The notes under the pieces are model-generated. The model was not told where the DNA came from and did not search any database. It saw nothing but the letters and a program-made list of their open reading frames with translations. From contig OY997642.1 of the NCBI GenBank assembly GCA_963921795.1, forward strand, positions 1,128,926 through 1,192,925: a stretch of 64,000 bases of DNA, in the 5' to 3' direction. Within the stretch, counting starts at the first letter, position 1. Each line of letters opens with the position of its first letter. Shown in pieces: positions 42,934 to 53,410 of the stretch. A program made the translations under genes and the position numbers. Origin of the DNA: Nannobrachium achirus. Lineage: Eukaryota > Chordata > Actinopteri > Myctophiformes > Myctophidae.

Positions 42934-43478
42934 CATTATAATGACTGTCTGTGCTAGTGTGTTTCTGTTATGTTTCCAATGGGACTACAGTTCATTAGAA
43001 TGACTCTGTCTGTGCTAGTGTGTTTCTGTTATGTTTCCAATGGGACTACAGTTCATTAGAATGACTCTGTCTGTGCTAGTGTGTTTCTGTTATGTTTCCA
43101 ATGGGACTACAGTTCATTAGAATGACTGTCTGTGCTAGTGTGTTTCTGTTATGTTTCCAATGGGACTACAGTTCATTATAATGACTGTCTGTGCTAGTGT
43201 GTTTCTGTTATGTTTCCAATGGGACTACAGTTCATTATTATGACTCTGTCTGTGCTATTGTGTTTCTGTTATGTTTCCAATGGGACTACAGTTCATTATA
43301 ATGACTCTGTCTGTGCTAGTGTGTTTCTGTTATGTTTCCAATGGGACTACAGTTCATTATAATGACTCTGTCTGTGCTAGTGTGTTTCTGTTATGTTTCC
43401 AATGGGACTACAGTTCATTATAATGACTCTGTCTGTGCTAGTGTGTTTCTGTTATGTTTCCAATGGGACTACAGTTCA
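42934..43478 (+). repeat. 61-bp minisatellite, ~9 copies (second locus)
   Basis: Same unit as 28005-28768 (TTTCCAATGGGACTACAGTT). Confidence 0.96.
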
Positions 43479-43753
43479 GTGCAGCAGTGGCTACTTCCGA
43501 TACTCGCCGTTCGGGAGCTGCCGTTCCAGACTCTACATAGCATTCAGAGATTGTGGAATAGTTGTCTGGTACGCGAGACTAATGAACCGGGGGATGAGCG
43601 AGTCACGTCATGACTTTGTTGCAAGAGATCCAGTAGAACTAAAAGACTTTCATGTTTGGTTGCGCTCTGAAAATAGCAGATCAGAGATGGACAAAGCTAC
43701 GCCCATAAACTCTACAGATGCACACGCGCGCACACACACACACACACACTCCA
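43479..43753. other. Intron, unrecognised; ends in short CA run
   Basis: No family recognised; (CA)n at about 43730-43749 is split from the CA run at 44284 by the following element. Confidence 0.4.
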
Positions 43754-44281
43754 GGGCATTCACGAATAGTGATTTTTAGTATTCTAATTATTCGACCTCA
43801 AAGTATTCGAATAGTCAAATATTCAACAGGACTGGCCAAACTGTCAAATATTAAGTAAGCAAGAGGCGAACAATGTGAACATAGCAGATCTACATGCTCA
43901 CAACGCCTCGCGTTGCGAGGTGTTGTGAGCATGTAGATCTGCTATTTTCACGATATTTATCTGCGGAACCGAGTCACATTAAATGTAATACCTACAATTC
44001 CAAGTGCTTGTCAGGGTGGGGGTCCCCAGTTCAAATATGTTTATTTTGGGGGTCACAGCCTAAAAAGGTTTGAGAACCCCTGGTATAGAGCATTAACAAA
44101 TTCATCCACCAGGGGCATTGACAACTCATTCTTATGACTTCCTATCTAGCCAAGCTTTATATATATATATATATATTTTTTTTTTTTCAAGAACAAAAAA
44201 AAAAAAAAGCGAATATTCAACTTCGGTGAACGTCGAATAGTGACTTTGATATTCGAATATTCGAATATTTGGTGAATGCCC
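43754..44281. mobile_element. hAT-like element (GGGCATTCACC ends) inserted in a CA repeat
   Basis: AGGGCATTCACGAATAGTGA at the left, TTTGGTGAATGCCCT at the right, CA repeats on both sides. It contains the hairpin AGCAGATCTACATGCTCACA / inverse near 43883-43950 and a nested GAGAACCCCTGG-type end. No transposase. Confidence 0.85.

Positions 44282-44283
<2 letters not shown>

Positions 44284-44338
<55 letters not shown>
44284..44338. repeat. (CA)n microsatellite
   Basis: Pure CA run. Confidence 0.97.
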
Positions 44339-44340
<2 letters not shown>

Positions 44341-44544
44341 TCCCATGGTTCCCCATGCAGATCAGATCAGATCAGATCATCACACCACTGTTCAAGCATG
44401 GAGAGTGTGCGGCGGTCGTGCAGTCGGTCGTGCGGTCGGTCGGTCATTCAGCTCCTATAGCTACACTGCATTCAGCGTCCCGGCACCATATATGGTCATA
44501 CAGGAAGATGATGACCATAGAGAGCAGCAAGCTGAGCCCACCCA

Positions 44545-44546
<2 letters not shown>

Positions 44547-44588
<42 letters not shown>

Positions 44589-45209
44589 AGTGTAACGTAC
44601 ATTTAACAGCGATTCGATACACATCACGATACATGGTTGACAATACGATACATGGACGCTATTGATTCATTCATGGAGATACGATACGATTCCATTCAAT
44701 GATTTTTATGATTAGTATTTTATTAGTTTTCACTTTTAAAATCGATATAGTAACTATTTAGCAAAGACATTAAATCTGTGTGAAACGTGTCAATAGTGCA
44801 GGTTTTGTTGAGGGAAAATCTATTATTGTGGATATAAATAAGTAAACACTGTGATTCTCTAGCAAATACATGGACATTATATATTTCAACACATTTGGAC
44901 AAACCTGCACCTTGACATGAACACAGAGATTACACCATAGACCAAGAGTAGCTTTATGGAATGGAAAGGTAATTAAACCCCTCTTTTTCATTTTCCCTCT
45001 TAAAATTGCTAAATACAAGGCACAAATACTTTCCATACAGTTAGTTTCCATACAATCGATTTTTGCATTGCCAAACGATTTCGATACCGGTTATCAGCAT
45101 TGTAAAACGATACGATACGGTAGAATATGTTGCTTTTGCATAACGATATATAGTGATCAATCCAAATTAAAATCGATTTTTGGATTCAGTTGCTGTAACG
45201 TTACACCCT

Positions 45210-45246
<37 letters not shown>
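44547..45246. mobile_element. hAT-like repeat (GTGTAACG ends) inserted within a (GA)n microsatellite
   Basis: (GA)n at 44547-44585 and 45213-45246 flank an element with GTGTAACGT at ~44590 and inverse ACGTTACAC at ~45200-45208. The family copy at 14165-14716 is inverted relative to it. Confidence 0.8.
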
Positions 45247-45334
45247 CTAAGCCCAGTGTGTTCCCCAGGGTTCATGCTAGTCTTACAGACGGTTTTACCC
45301 TCTGTCTGTCTGTCTGTCTGTGAGTCCTATAGAT

Positions 45335-45409
45335 CTATGCCTCAGACGTCAGTCTCTCTTTGTCTGAGGGCGACGCGTCCTGTTTGTCCTTCTGGCCAAA
45401 GAACCCACA
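45335..45409 (-). CDS. itga6-like: Integrin alpha cytoplasmic tail exon A (alternative)
   Basis: 24 codons plus TAG: CGFFGQKDKQDASPSDKERL then TSEA. The ending PSDKERLTS(D/E)A is the alpha-6A tail signature. Shorter than the ~36-residue mammalian A tail (middle HYDATYHKAE-type part missing). GFFKR has become GFFGQ, losing both basic residues. Acceptor TTTCCTCAG with a modest pyrimidine tract, fitting a regulated, skippable exon. Inclusion gives isoform A; skipping gives B. Confidence 0.92.
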   Translation of the reverse strand, partial: CGFFGQKDKQDASPSDKERLTSEA

Positions 45410-45542
45410 CTGAGGAAAGAACATGGTTATGTTATGTCAACTTCAGCCAGGAGATGGCAGCATATACCCACGTATTCCTGTGGGAGCCAATATAATATAA
45501 ATATAAACCAATGTTATGTAAGCCATTTACCATGAGAGGGAG
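45410..45542. other. Integrin intron; no feature
   Basis: Nothing recognised. Confidence 0.3.
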
Positions 45543-45633
45543 TGGGTTGTTGGCTGATTTACCACTGTTTCAGGGTTGTGGCACGAGGCCACCCTGAAAC
45601 CCTGAAACAGTGGTAAATCAGCCAACAACCCAC
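45543..45633. repeat. Hairpin element, ~40-bp arms
   Basis: GTGGGTTGTTGGCTGATTTA, CCACTGTTTCAGGGT inverted at ACCCTGAAACAGTGGTAAAT. A related half-copy at 45763-45791. Confidence 0.88.
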
Positions 45634-46152
45634 GGCCCTCGAATGGTAAATTGCTTTTCTACCACTTCTACCATATAAATGAAAGAAAACACAGTTGTAA
45701 CTTGCAAGGTTATTTAGTTACAAACTGCAACACAACAGTGGGCGGGGTCCATGAGCCAACTCCAGGTTGTTGACTGATTTACCACTGTTTTAAGCCAATC
45801 AGAATCCAGTATCTGTGACTACAAAAAGTGGTAGAATATGTTTTTTATAGTTTACCTTCCACAGCAGTAATAATCTATCAGACTGAATAGTTTATATACT
45901 GTATAGAGCAGTGTTTCTCAATCTGTTTTGGCTTGAGTACCGCCTTTCCCTGATTTCTGAATCCCCCCCCCCCCCCCCCCCCCCATTTCAAGAATATAAA
46001 ATAAGAAATGGAGTGAAAGAGTTTCAAACGGTGTATCCTGAGCTTCATTATTTTCAACACTGCGGCCATAAAGTTTCAGTTAAGTTTTCATGTCAATAAT
46101 TTCAATAGATTCAAACAACTTTAAAACTCATCCCAGTTGCCTGGTGCCAGGT

Positions 46153-46493
46153 AGGACATTAACGACTTGTGATTTTTGCAAGTCGACTCGACTCAGTAAA
46201 AAGTTGAGTTGAAGTCGACTTTATTGTTTGATGACGTCATCACATCACACACGACCTCCCAATTATTTTGGGGGGTCCCCAGATGATTAACTTAATGTGA
46301 AACATTGTTTTCTCACTCAACAGTAAACAAACCAACATAAAGTTTAAGTGTATAGAGGGTATCTGCACATTTCTAAAGTGACAATTTAAGGACTTTTTAA
46401 TACCTCTAAAATGACAAATTAAACATTGGCCAAATTGTCAAATATAATAGGTCGACTTTCTCTGGTGGGAGTCGACTTTTTCGTTAATGCCCT
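46153..46493. mobile_element. Short TIR element (AGGACATTAACGA / TCGTTAATGCCCT)
   Basis: 13-bp inverted ends with one mismatch. Interior has AGTCGACTCGACTCAG / AGTCGACTTT. Flanks GGTGCCAG and GGTACCAG suggest an imperfect 8-bp duplication. Its right end merges with the minisatellite that follows. Confidence 0.7.
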
Positions 46494-48332
46494 GGTACCA
46501 GGTAATCTGAGTTAATGCCCTGGTACCAGGTAATCTGAGTTAATGCCCTGGTACCAGGTAATCTGAGTTAATGCCCTGGTACCAGGTAATCTGAGTTAAT
46601 GCCCTGGCACCAGGTAATCTGAGTTAATGCCCTGGTGGTACCAGGTAATCTGAGTTAATGCCCTGGTACCAGGTAATCTGGGTTAATGCCCTGGCACCAG
46701 GTAATCTGAGTTAATGCCCTGGTACCAGGTAATCTGAGTTAATGCCCTGGTACCAGGTAATCTGAGTTAATGCCCTGGTACCAGGTAATCTGAGTTAATG
46801 CCCTGGTACCAGGTAATCTGAGTTAATGCCCTGGTACCAGGTAATCTGAGTTAATGCTCTGGTACCAGGTAATCTGAGTTAATGCCCTGGTACCAGGTAA
46901 TCTGGGTTAATGCCCTGGTACCAGGTAATCTGAGTTAATGCCCTGGTACCAGGTAATCTGAGTTAATGCTCTGGTACCAGGTAATCTGAGTTAATGCCCT
47001 GGTACCAGGTAATCTGAGTTAATGCCCTGGTACCAGGTAATCTGAGTTAATGCCCTGGTACCAGGTAATCTGAGTTAATGCCCTGGTACCAGGTAATCTG
47101 AGTTAATGCCCTGGTACCAGGTAATCTGAGTTAATGCTCTGGTACCAGGTAATCTGAGTTAATGCTCTGGTACCAGGTAATCTGAGTTAATGCCCTGGTA
47201 CCAGGTAATCTGAGTTAATGCCCTGGTACCAGGTAATCTGGGTTAATGCCCTGGTACCAGGTAATCTGAGTTAATGCCCTGGTACCAGGTAATCTGAGTT
47301 AATGCCCTGGTACCAGGTAATCTGAGTTAATGCTCTGGTACCAGGTAATCTGAGTTAATGCCCTGGTACCAGGTAATCTGAGTTAATGCCCTGGTACCAG
47401 GTAATCTGAGTTAATGCCCTGGTACCAGGTAATCTGAGTTAATGCCCTGGTACCAGGTAATCTGAGTTAATGCCCTGGTACCAGGTAATCTGAGTTAATG
47501 CCCTGGTACCAGGTAATCTGAGTTAATGCCCTGGTACCAGGTAATCTGAGTTAATGCTCTGGTACCAGGTAATCTGAGTTAATGCTCTGGTACCAGGTAA
47601 TCTGAGTTAATGCCCTGGTACCAGGTAATCTGAGTTAATGCCCTGGTACCAGGTAATCTGGGTTAATGCCCTGGTACCAGGTAATCTGAGTTAATGCCCT
47701 GGTACCAGGTAATCTGAGTTAATGCCCTGGTACCAGGTAATCTGAGTTAATGCTCTGGTACCAGGTAATCTGAGTTAATGCCCTGGTACCAGGTAATCTG
47801 AGTTAATGCCCTGGTACCAGGTAATCTGAGTTAATGCTCTGGTACCAGGTAATCTGAGTTAATGCCCTGGTACCAGGTAATCTGAGTTAATGTCCTGGTA
47901 CCAGGTAATTTGAGTTAATGCCCTGGTACCAGGTAATCTGAGTTAATGCTCTGGTACCAGGTAATCTGAGTTAATGTCCTGGTACCAGGTAATCTGAGTT
48001 AATGCTCTGGTACCAGGTAATCTGAGTTAATGCCCTGGTACCAGGTAATCTGAGTTAATGCCCTGGTACCAGGTAATCTGAGTTAATGCTCTGGTACCAG
48101 GTAATCTGAGTTAATGCCCTGGTACCAGGTAATCTGAGTTAATGCTCTGGTACCAGGTAATCTGAGTTAATGCTCTGGTACCAGGTAATCTGAGTTAATG
48201 CCCTGGTACCAGGTAATCTGAGTTAATGCCATGGTACCAGGTAATCTGAGTTAATGCCCTGGTACCAGGTAATCTGAGTTAATGCCCTGGTACCAGGTAA
48301 TCTGAGTTAATGCCCTGGTACCAGGTAATCTG
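46484..48332. repeat. 28-bp minisatellite, ~66 copies, with a 12-bp perfect palindrome per unit
   Basis: Unit GTTAATGCCCTGGTACCAGG then TAATCTGA. CCTGGTACCAGG is self-complementary. The first half of the unit (GTTAATGCCCT) equals the right terminus of the element at 46153-46493, and the second half equals its flank. Confidence 0.97.
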
Positions 48333-48818
48333 AGGTTTCTCCACGTGTCTTCATTAAACATAACAGTAAATGTTTTGTTCCCCCTCCTAATTCAGTTGTA
48401 GTTAATTATTTAACTATGAACAATATTAGCATGATTTATACTTAAAACTTTCTTTTTGGGGGGGCATTTTCTCAAGTTCCCCCTGCCCCCCACGTACCCC
48501 TATTTGAGAAACACAGCTGTATAGTATAGTATAGTTTTTGATTTATTATTTTATTAGACAAAAATGTAGAACAGTACAAGTATAGTCAATACAATATAAA
48601 TGTAGTACATTACAAGTACAGTTAAACACCCTGACTAAAAGGAACATCCCAAATAAGACCTTTTACAGTCTTTTTTTTTACATTGGAAGCCCTCAGTATT
48701 TAATTCATGGACATAATGAATAGCATGCAAAGAAAACATTCCATAATATCACAGTTATAAAAACACTATGTGTACAGGATAGGGGAAACAAGGAGGTGGG
48801 GCTAAGGTGGGAGGGGAG

Positions 48819-48982
48819 GTTTAAAGGACAACTTTAGTTTTTTACAACAAGGGTTCATAATTATTTTAGATTGTAATTAAAGAATATAAAAGATGAGTGT
48901 TAAAATTATTTCATTTTTCTTTCTCTAATTATAATCTAAAATATGAACCCTTGTTGTAAAAAAACAAAGTTGTCCTTTAAGG
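48819..48982. mobile_element. MITE hairpin (TTTAAAGGACAACTTT ends)
   Basis: TTAAAGGACAACTTTAGTTT pairs with AAACAAAGTTGTCCTTTAA; arms ~65 bp (TACAACAAGGGTTCATA / inverse). Confidence 0.92.
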
Positions 48983-49175
48983 GCAATGGTTGTATAATCA
49001 CAATATTACACTTGGTGGTGTGTGTTATCATGAATATCAGCACTTCTGTGCCGCCAACGGAACTCTCCTTCGGGCTCGTGCCAGAAGCAACGCAGGCGTG
49101 ATGATATTCACCGTAACACACACACCCTCTGGTGTAATATTGCTTAAATATAGTTTACAGTATAGTTTAGTTTAC
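48983..49175 (-). other. Integrin intron after the TM exon
   Basis: No exon. GTTTACCTTCCACAG (exon donor region) also occurs at about 45852-45866, a separated second copy of the donor. Confidence 0.5.
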
Positions 49176-49301
49176 CTTCCACAGTAGGAAGACCAGCAGG
49201 CCCAGCAGCAGCAGTCCTAACAGGATGGCAACCAGGATGATCCACCAGGGGAGGCCTCTAGAGGCCGCTGTTCTGCGTTCTGGAAACACTGTCACTCTGA
49301 C
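49176..49301 (-). CDS. itga6-like: Integrin alpha transmembrane exon
   Basis: 42 codons, phase 0: VRVTVFPERRTAASRGLPWW, IILVAILLGLLLLGLLVFLL, WK. PWWIILVAIL and LLWK|CGFF are the alpha-6 type transmembrane helix and its join to the cytoplasmic GFF motif. It ends the light-chain ectodomain, anchors the receptor and sets the inner-membrane clasp with the beta subunit. Acceptor GTTTTACAG, donor AAG|GTAAAC. The 5' end with its acceptor is repeated within the exon-distal sequence at 49310-49585. Confidence 0.97.
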
Positions 49302-49585
49302 CTGTAAAACATGTTTATATTATTATAACCTCTAGAGGCCGCTGTTCTACGTTCTGGAAACACTGTCACTCTGACCTGGAAAACATGTTTATATTATTAT
49401 AACCTCTAGAGGGAGCTGTTCTACTGTAAAACATGTTTATATTATTATAACCTCTAGAGGGAGCTGTTCTGTAAAACATGTTTATATTATTATAACCTCT
49501 AGAGGGAGCTGTTCTGTAAAACATGTTTATATTATTATAACCTCTAGAGGGAGCTGTTCTCTCTGGGAACACTGTCACTCTGACC
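49290..49585 (-). repeat. Tandem repeat of TM-exon acceptor and 5' end, ~5 copies
   Basis: ACATGTTTATATTATTATAA, CCTCTAGAGG and GAGCTGTTCT repeat upstream (in gene sense) of the exon. Copy 2 keeps most of the exon start (GTTCTGGAAACACTGTCAC); later copies are shortened and have CTGTAAAAC, i.e. the TTTTACAG acceptor. Confidence 0.92.
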
Positions 49586-50138
49586 TGTAAAACATATTCA
49601 TATTAAATACAACTATAATTATAATATATACTGTAGCCTATGAATGATGACTCCTTATGAATAATAACTATCTATAATAGTCTAAAAACACACCAGAGTT
49701 CTTTGCCAGCAAAGTGAAGCTTCTTTGGTTGACCTTTTAACTGAAGTTATCATGGTTAGCTGAAGTTATTACTTGTGCCATCAGAGCGCGCAAGGTAGGT
49801 AATTATGTACGTATGTTAGGTAGATGGCCATGCAAGTTGTCGCCTCAATAGAGTTCTAGTTATTTATGACATGCCTGTGTCATAAATAATGTTCTATTCC
49901 AGGGCGCGGCAACCTTTTTGAAATGAAGTGTTATGTTTTTATTTTCTAGATAGTCAGTGTGCCATGTCATTGTCAACGTACATTTTAATGACACCCGTCA
50001 AACATTCTGGGACATGTTTTGATTGGCAGGACACGGTTATAACAATCATCCCTCCCCAGGCAGCGTTCAGAGTTTTAATGAATGTAGAATTATGCGTGCG
50101 GATAATCTGCTGTAAATTGGGTGACTCCGTTTAATTGA

Positions 50139-50140
<2 letters not shown>
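49586..50140. other. Integrin intron, weak repeat traces
   Basis: CCAGGGCGCGGCAACC near 49901 resembles a hAT terminus. No exon. Confidence 0.4.

Positions 50141-50203
<63 letters not shown>
50141..50203. repeat. (CT)n microsatellite
   Basis: ~62 bp pure CT. Confidence 0.97.
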
Positions 50204-50205
<2 letters not shown>

Positions 50206-50261
50206 TCTGCCAGTGTGCCAGTGATCACCCTACGCTGTACCTAAGTTTGCCTAGCCCTAGC

Positions 50262-50858
50262 CTGGCGGGGCCTGACATCATACTGCGTTCACTCACTCAT
50301 TCCTTCCCCAGTATAACAACGTCTGGCCTTCCGGGTATAGGCAGCGAGTATCCTGAATATTTTCTGATCGGGGCCAATCAGTGACTGCTGTCCGCACAAC
50401 AAATGTAGTCTTCCTGACAACAAGTGAAAAGCTTCCCCTGATTGGTCCATGTGTAGACGGTGATGTAAAATGATGCTGCCGTTTGCTGCAGCATTTTCAA
50501 AACAACAATGGCTGCCCTCGATGCAACAAGTGTAACAGTTAAAGCTGAAACGATAAAACAAACAATAAGTGCAGTTATTTCAGAGATGGAATCAATTACA
50601 ACAATTAAAAAGGAACAGGAGTATGAGCTAGCGGAGTTCATCGGCCGAAAAGACGTGTTTGTTTGCCGTTCTTCTGACTGGCTGAGAGATGTTTTGCTAC
50701 GCTGATTGGTTAGAGGAGTCTGTCTGTCAAGGCAAGTACTCCCGCCCACTTTTCAAGCTGCCAATAGGCAGACGTCATGCTGGGGAAGGAATGAGTGAGT
50801 GAACGCAGTATGACGTCAGTATGATGTCAGTATGACGTCAGGCCCCGCCAGGCTAGCC
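50262..50858. mobile_element. DNA transposon derivative with long inverted ends and helicase-like remnant
   Basis: TGGCGGGGCCTGACATCATA plus CTGCGTTCACTCACTCATTC at the left, inverse at 50768-50850. On + 50508-50705 an open frame (MAALDATSVTVKAETI ... YELAEFIGRKDVFVC) resembles the stretch before the Walker A motif of RecQ-like helicases found in fish repeats, but the Walker A itself is missing. TATGACGTCAG occurs three times at the right end. Confidence 0.6.
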
Positions 50859-50892
50859 TAGCCCTGGTCTATTCAGTTTATTATTATTAAGA

Positions 50893-51000
50893 ACATGCCT
50901 GGGTCTCATGGTTCTTCAGAACCATGTTCTTAGCCCTGGTCTATTCAGTTTAACATGCCTGTGTCTCTGCGTTCTTCAGAACCATGTTCTTAGCCTTTCC
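50893..51000 (-). repeat. Tandem duplication across a GC splice donor (2 copies)
   Basis: GGTTCTTCAGAACCATGTTC, TTAGCC and TAACATGCCTG occur twice; both copies read CAG|GCATGTT on the - strand. Confidence 0.9.
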
Positions 51001-51057
51001 CTCCACGATGATGGAAGCTTTCACTAGAACATCCAGGTAGTGGAGCTCCGAGAAGTC
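50959..51057 (-). CDS. itga6-like: Integrin alpha light-chain exon (DFSELHYLDVL...)
   Basis: 33 codons, phase 0: DFSELHYLDVLVKASIIVEG, KAKNMVLKNAETQ. Matches the alpha-6 membrane-proximal calf-2 strands (YLDIL.RA.I.V ...NIRLPNAxTQVRVTV). Acceptor TTATGTTTCCAG. The donor is CAG|GCATGTT, a GC-AG intron if the frame-preserving junction is right; no GT alternative gives ETQ|VRV. Confidence 0.92.
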
Positions 51058-51094
51058 CTGGAAACATAAAACACAAATACAAAGTTAAAATACG

Positions 51095-51752
51095 GAGATA
51101 TCATTTTTATCTTTGATTCGTCACCTTTACAACGAGGTGCAGCTTGTAAGCATCGGGCATTCATGGAATGAACAACACAGCCAAACGTGTGGGTAGTGCC
51201 GACCCAATATTTGCCAACATTTGGTCCATTATATCCCCCCTTTAATTATGCCAAATGGTATTGTGTTTGATATCATTGTTATCGTTGATTTGTCACCTTT
51301 ACAACGAGGTAAAGCAGGTAAGGATCTGGCATTCGTGGAATGAGCGCCACAGCCAAACGTGTGGGTAGCGCCCCTCCAAAAATGGTCAAAACGGCCTGGC
51401 AGGCCTGCAATACTGTTCTTTTGGTGTTCACCTTTGTTGCTTGGAGCATTGAATGATTGCACTCTCCCACAGTAATAAGGAAAAAAAACAAACAACACAT
51501 ATTGGCAATTTTTACACTTTGTTAATGTTAAGCTCAGTGTCAGGGAAGCCCAAAACGAGAGTAAATGCCAGCAGAACAGTATATTGCAGGCCATTTTGGC
51601 AAAATTTTGGTTGGCGCTACCCACACGTTTGACTGTGTAGCTCATGCCTCGAATGCCCGATGCTTACAAGCTGTACCTCGTTGTAAAGGTGACGAATCAA
51701 TGATAAAAATGATATAAAACATAATACAGTTTGGTTTCATTAAAGGGGAGAT
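51095..51752. mobile_element. Foldback element with nested inner copy
   Basis: CACCTTTACAACGAGGTGCA and GCTTGTAAGCATCGGGCATT at the left are inverted near 51640-51695. CCATTATATCCCCCCTTTA is inverted as TAAAGGGGAGATATAATGG. A second, diverged left-arm segment lies at 51280-51375. Confidence 0.85.
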
Positions 51753-51858
51753 ATAATGGACCGAAGTCAAGTTTCCTTTCTTTTTGTGCCGAGTTCCACC
51801 TTCATATATATTTAAAGTGTTATTTTATTGTGAAGGTGCTGAGCTTTTATTGTCTCAC

Positions 51859-51969
51859 CTCCAGGAAGGTGCCGTTCCAGAGGCGTGCGTGCAGCGTGAC
51901 GACTGCATCGCTGTCCAAGCCCTGCAGGGGGCAGCGTAGCTCCACACACCGAGCGCCGCTGTCACATGA
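51859..51969 (-). CDS. itga6-like: Integrin alpha light-chain exon (SCDSGARCVELRCPLQGLD...)
   Basis: 37 codons, phase 0: SCDSGARCVELRCPLQGLDS, DAVVTLHARLWNGTFLE. Closely follows alpha-6 (C..xxCVxIRCPLxGLDSxA.L.L.xRLWNxTFLE). Two or three conserved cysteines, one N-glycosylation site (NGT). Acceptor TTTATGTGCAG after a (TG)n run in RNA sense, donor GAG|GTGAGA. Confidence 0.97.
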
Positions 51970-51976
51970 CTGCACA

Positions 51977-51977
51977 T

Positions 51978-52026
<49 letters not shown>
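51977..52026. repeat. (CA)n microsatellite, (UG)n in integrin RNA, at an acceptor
   Basis: Starts 8 bp from the exon at 51969. Confidence 0.97.
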
Positions 52027-52027
<1 letters not shown>

Positions 52028-52189
52028 GCACACACAGAGTAAATACATTGCTGCTATTCTCTTATCTCAGGCACTATGTGTGTAAATACCGTATGATGCG
52101 TATTTTAGCAAACAGCTGACAGGAGCGGTTTTGCGGTCGCTAAATTACACTGTGGTAAAGAAAAAAAGAGTTGAGTTGTAAGGCAAATC

Positions 52190-52690
52190 TCTCTGTCAAT
52201 CTTCGTTCCTACTCTCACCTATGGTCATGAAGTGTGGGTCATGACGCAAAGTATAAGGTCGCGGGTGTAAGCGGACGAAATGGGTTTCCTCAGACGGGTG
52301 GCTGGTATCTCCCTTAGAGATAGGGTGAGAAGTTCAGTCACCCGAGAGAGACTTGGAGTAGAACCGCTGCTCCTTCACTTGGAAAGGAGTCAGCTTAGGT
52401 GGTTGGGGCATCTAGTACGGATGCCTCCCGAGCGCCTTCCTAGGAAGGTCCTCGATGCGCGTCCCACTGGGAGGAGACCCTGTGGCAGACCAAAGACCAG
52501 ATGGAAGGATTATATCTCCAAACTGGCCTGGGAACGCCTCGGTATACTCCCTGAGGGAGTGGAGGAAGTTGCTCAGGATAAGGAAATCTGGAGGTCTCAG
52601 TTGGAACTGTTACCCCCGCGACCCGATTCCGGATAAGCGGTTGAAATGGATGGATGGATGGATGGATGGATGGATGGATGGATGGATGAC
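52190..52690 (+). mobile_element. 5'-truncated LINE (RTE/Rex-like) with (GGAT)n tail
   Basis: LTYGHEVWVMT, a frame break (TAA near 52269), then MGFLRRVAGISLRDRVRSSV ... [20 protein letters not shown] ... to a stop at 52634-52636. These are the C-terminal words of a very common fish LINE. Ends in GGATGGATGGATGGATGG. Dead copy. Confidence 0.9.
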
Positions 52691-53410
52691 ACCATTTTGC
52701 ATACTGGCTCAAATAAACAAGGTTTGTTTAAATGCCTGGATCATTATTTTGCAATGCATTTTGTTTATGATGTTTTGTGTTTGTGAGGATGATGGTGAGT
52801 GGCATTGAGAGTGCTACAGTAGGCCTACAAATAATGGTTGCTCAGACTAATGAGCAGTATGTGTATGACATACTGTCTCATACTAATTCCTCACTGCGTG
52901 TCGGATTTTAGTCTGGAATTTTCAATTCCAAGGGGTGGTTTAAAAAAAAAATGTCAAGGTGACATGCTCTTAATTGCTCCCTTTGAACTTCAAAGGGGTT
53001 GTGAACTGCGGTAATTGATTGAGCCATACAAGTGTAATCATCAAAGACTACGACCTGTTTGATGTATGTAATTAGAGTGGAGGGGGGAATGTGTTTATAT
53101 ACACACAGACACGCCTGATCGGCTGAATTGGTTCTGAACCAGGCCACCACCCACCACGTGCCCCAAGCCTTCAGCCCTGATTGGCTAACCCTTTCTCGTG
53201 GCTGGTCGAAATGGATTCTCAATTGTGAGGGGCCAGACTTCACTACACCACCACTACCGCCAGGGGGTGGTGTTGTGCGGTCTGGTTTATTAACCAGGCT
53301 AGTGCTGGCCAGTGCCAAAATAATCAAAAGCCTGTTACCAACGGCCGCCTGGTCTCTTTTAAGCGCCCGGGGTGCACACCCATTTTGCATGATAAACACC
53401 CGGGCTGCTA
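52691..53410. other. Integrin intron, no gene
   Basis: A 241-codon frame starting at 53633 on the - strand runs from the exon through the intron to 52908. Only its first 36 codons are exonic. Nothing else recognised. Confidence 0.5.

Larger units (their letters stand above)
45906..48513. mobile_element. hAT-like element (CAGTGTTTCTCAA ends) carrying a nested element and a minisatellite
   Basis: CAGTGTTTCTCAA at 45909 and TTGAGAAACACAG near 48501-48513; CTGTATAG lies outside both ends (a candidate 8-bp duplication, two bases off on the left). Contains a 22-nt poly-C, the 46153-46493 element and the 28-bp array. Confidence 0.6.

Noticed and set aside
52280..52636. Cellular gene of 118 residues
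   Set aside because: Fish LINE C-terminus followed by (GGAT)n.
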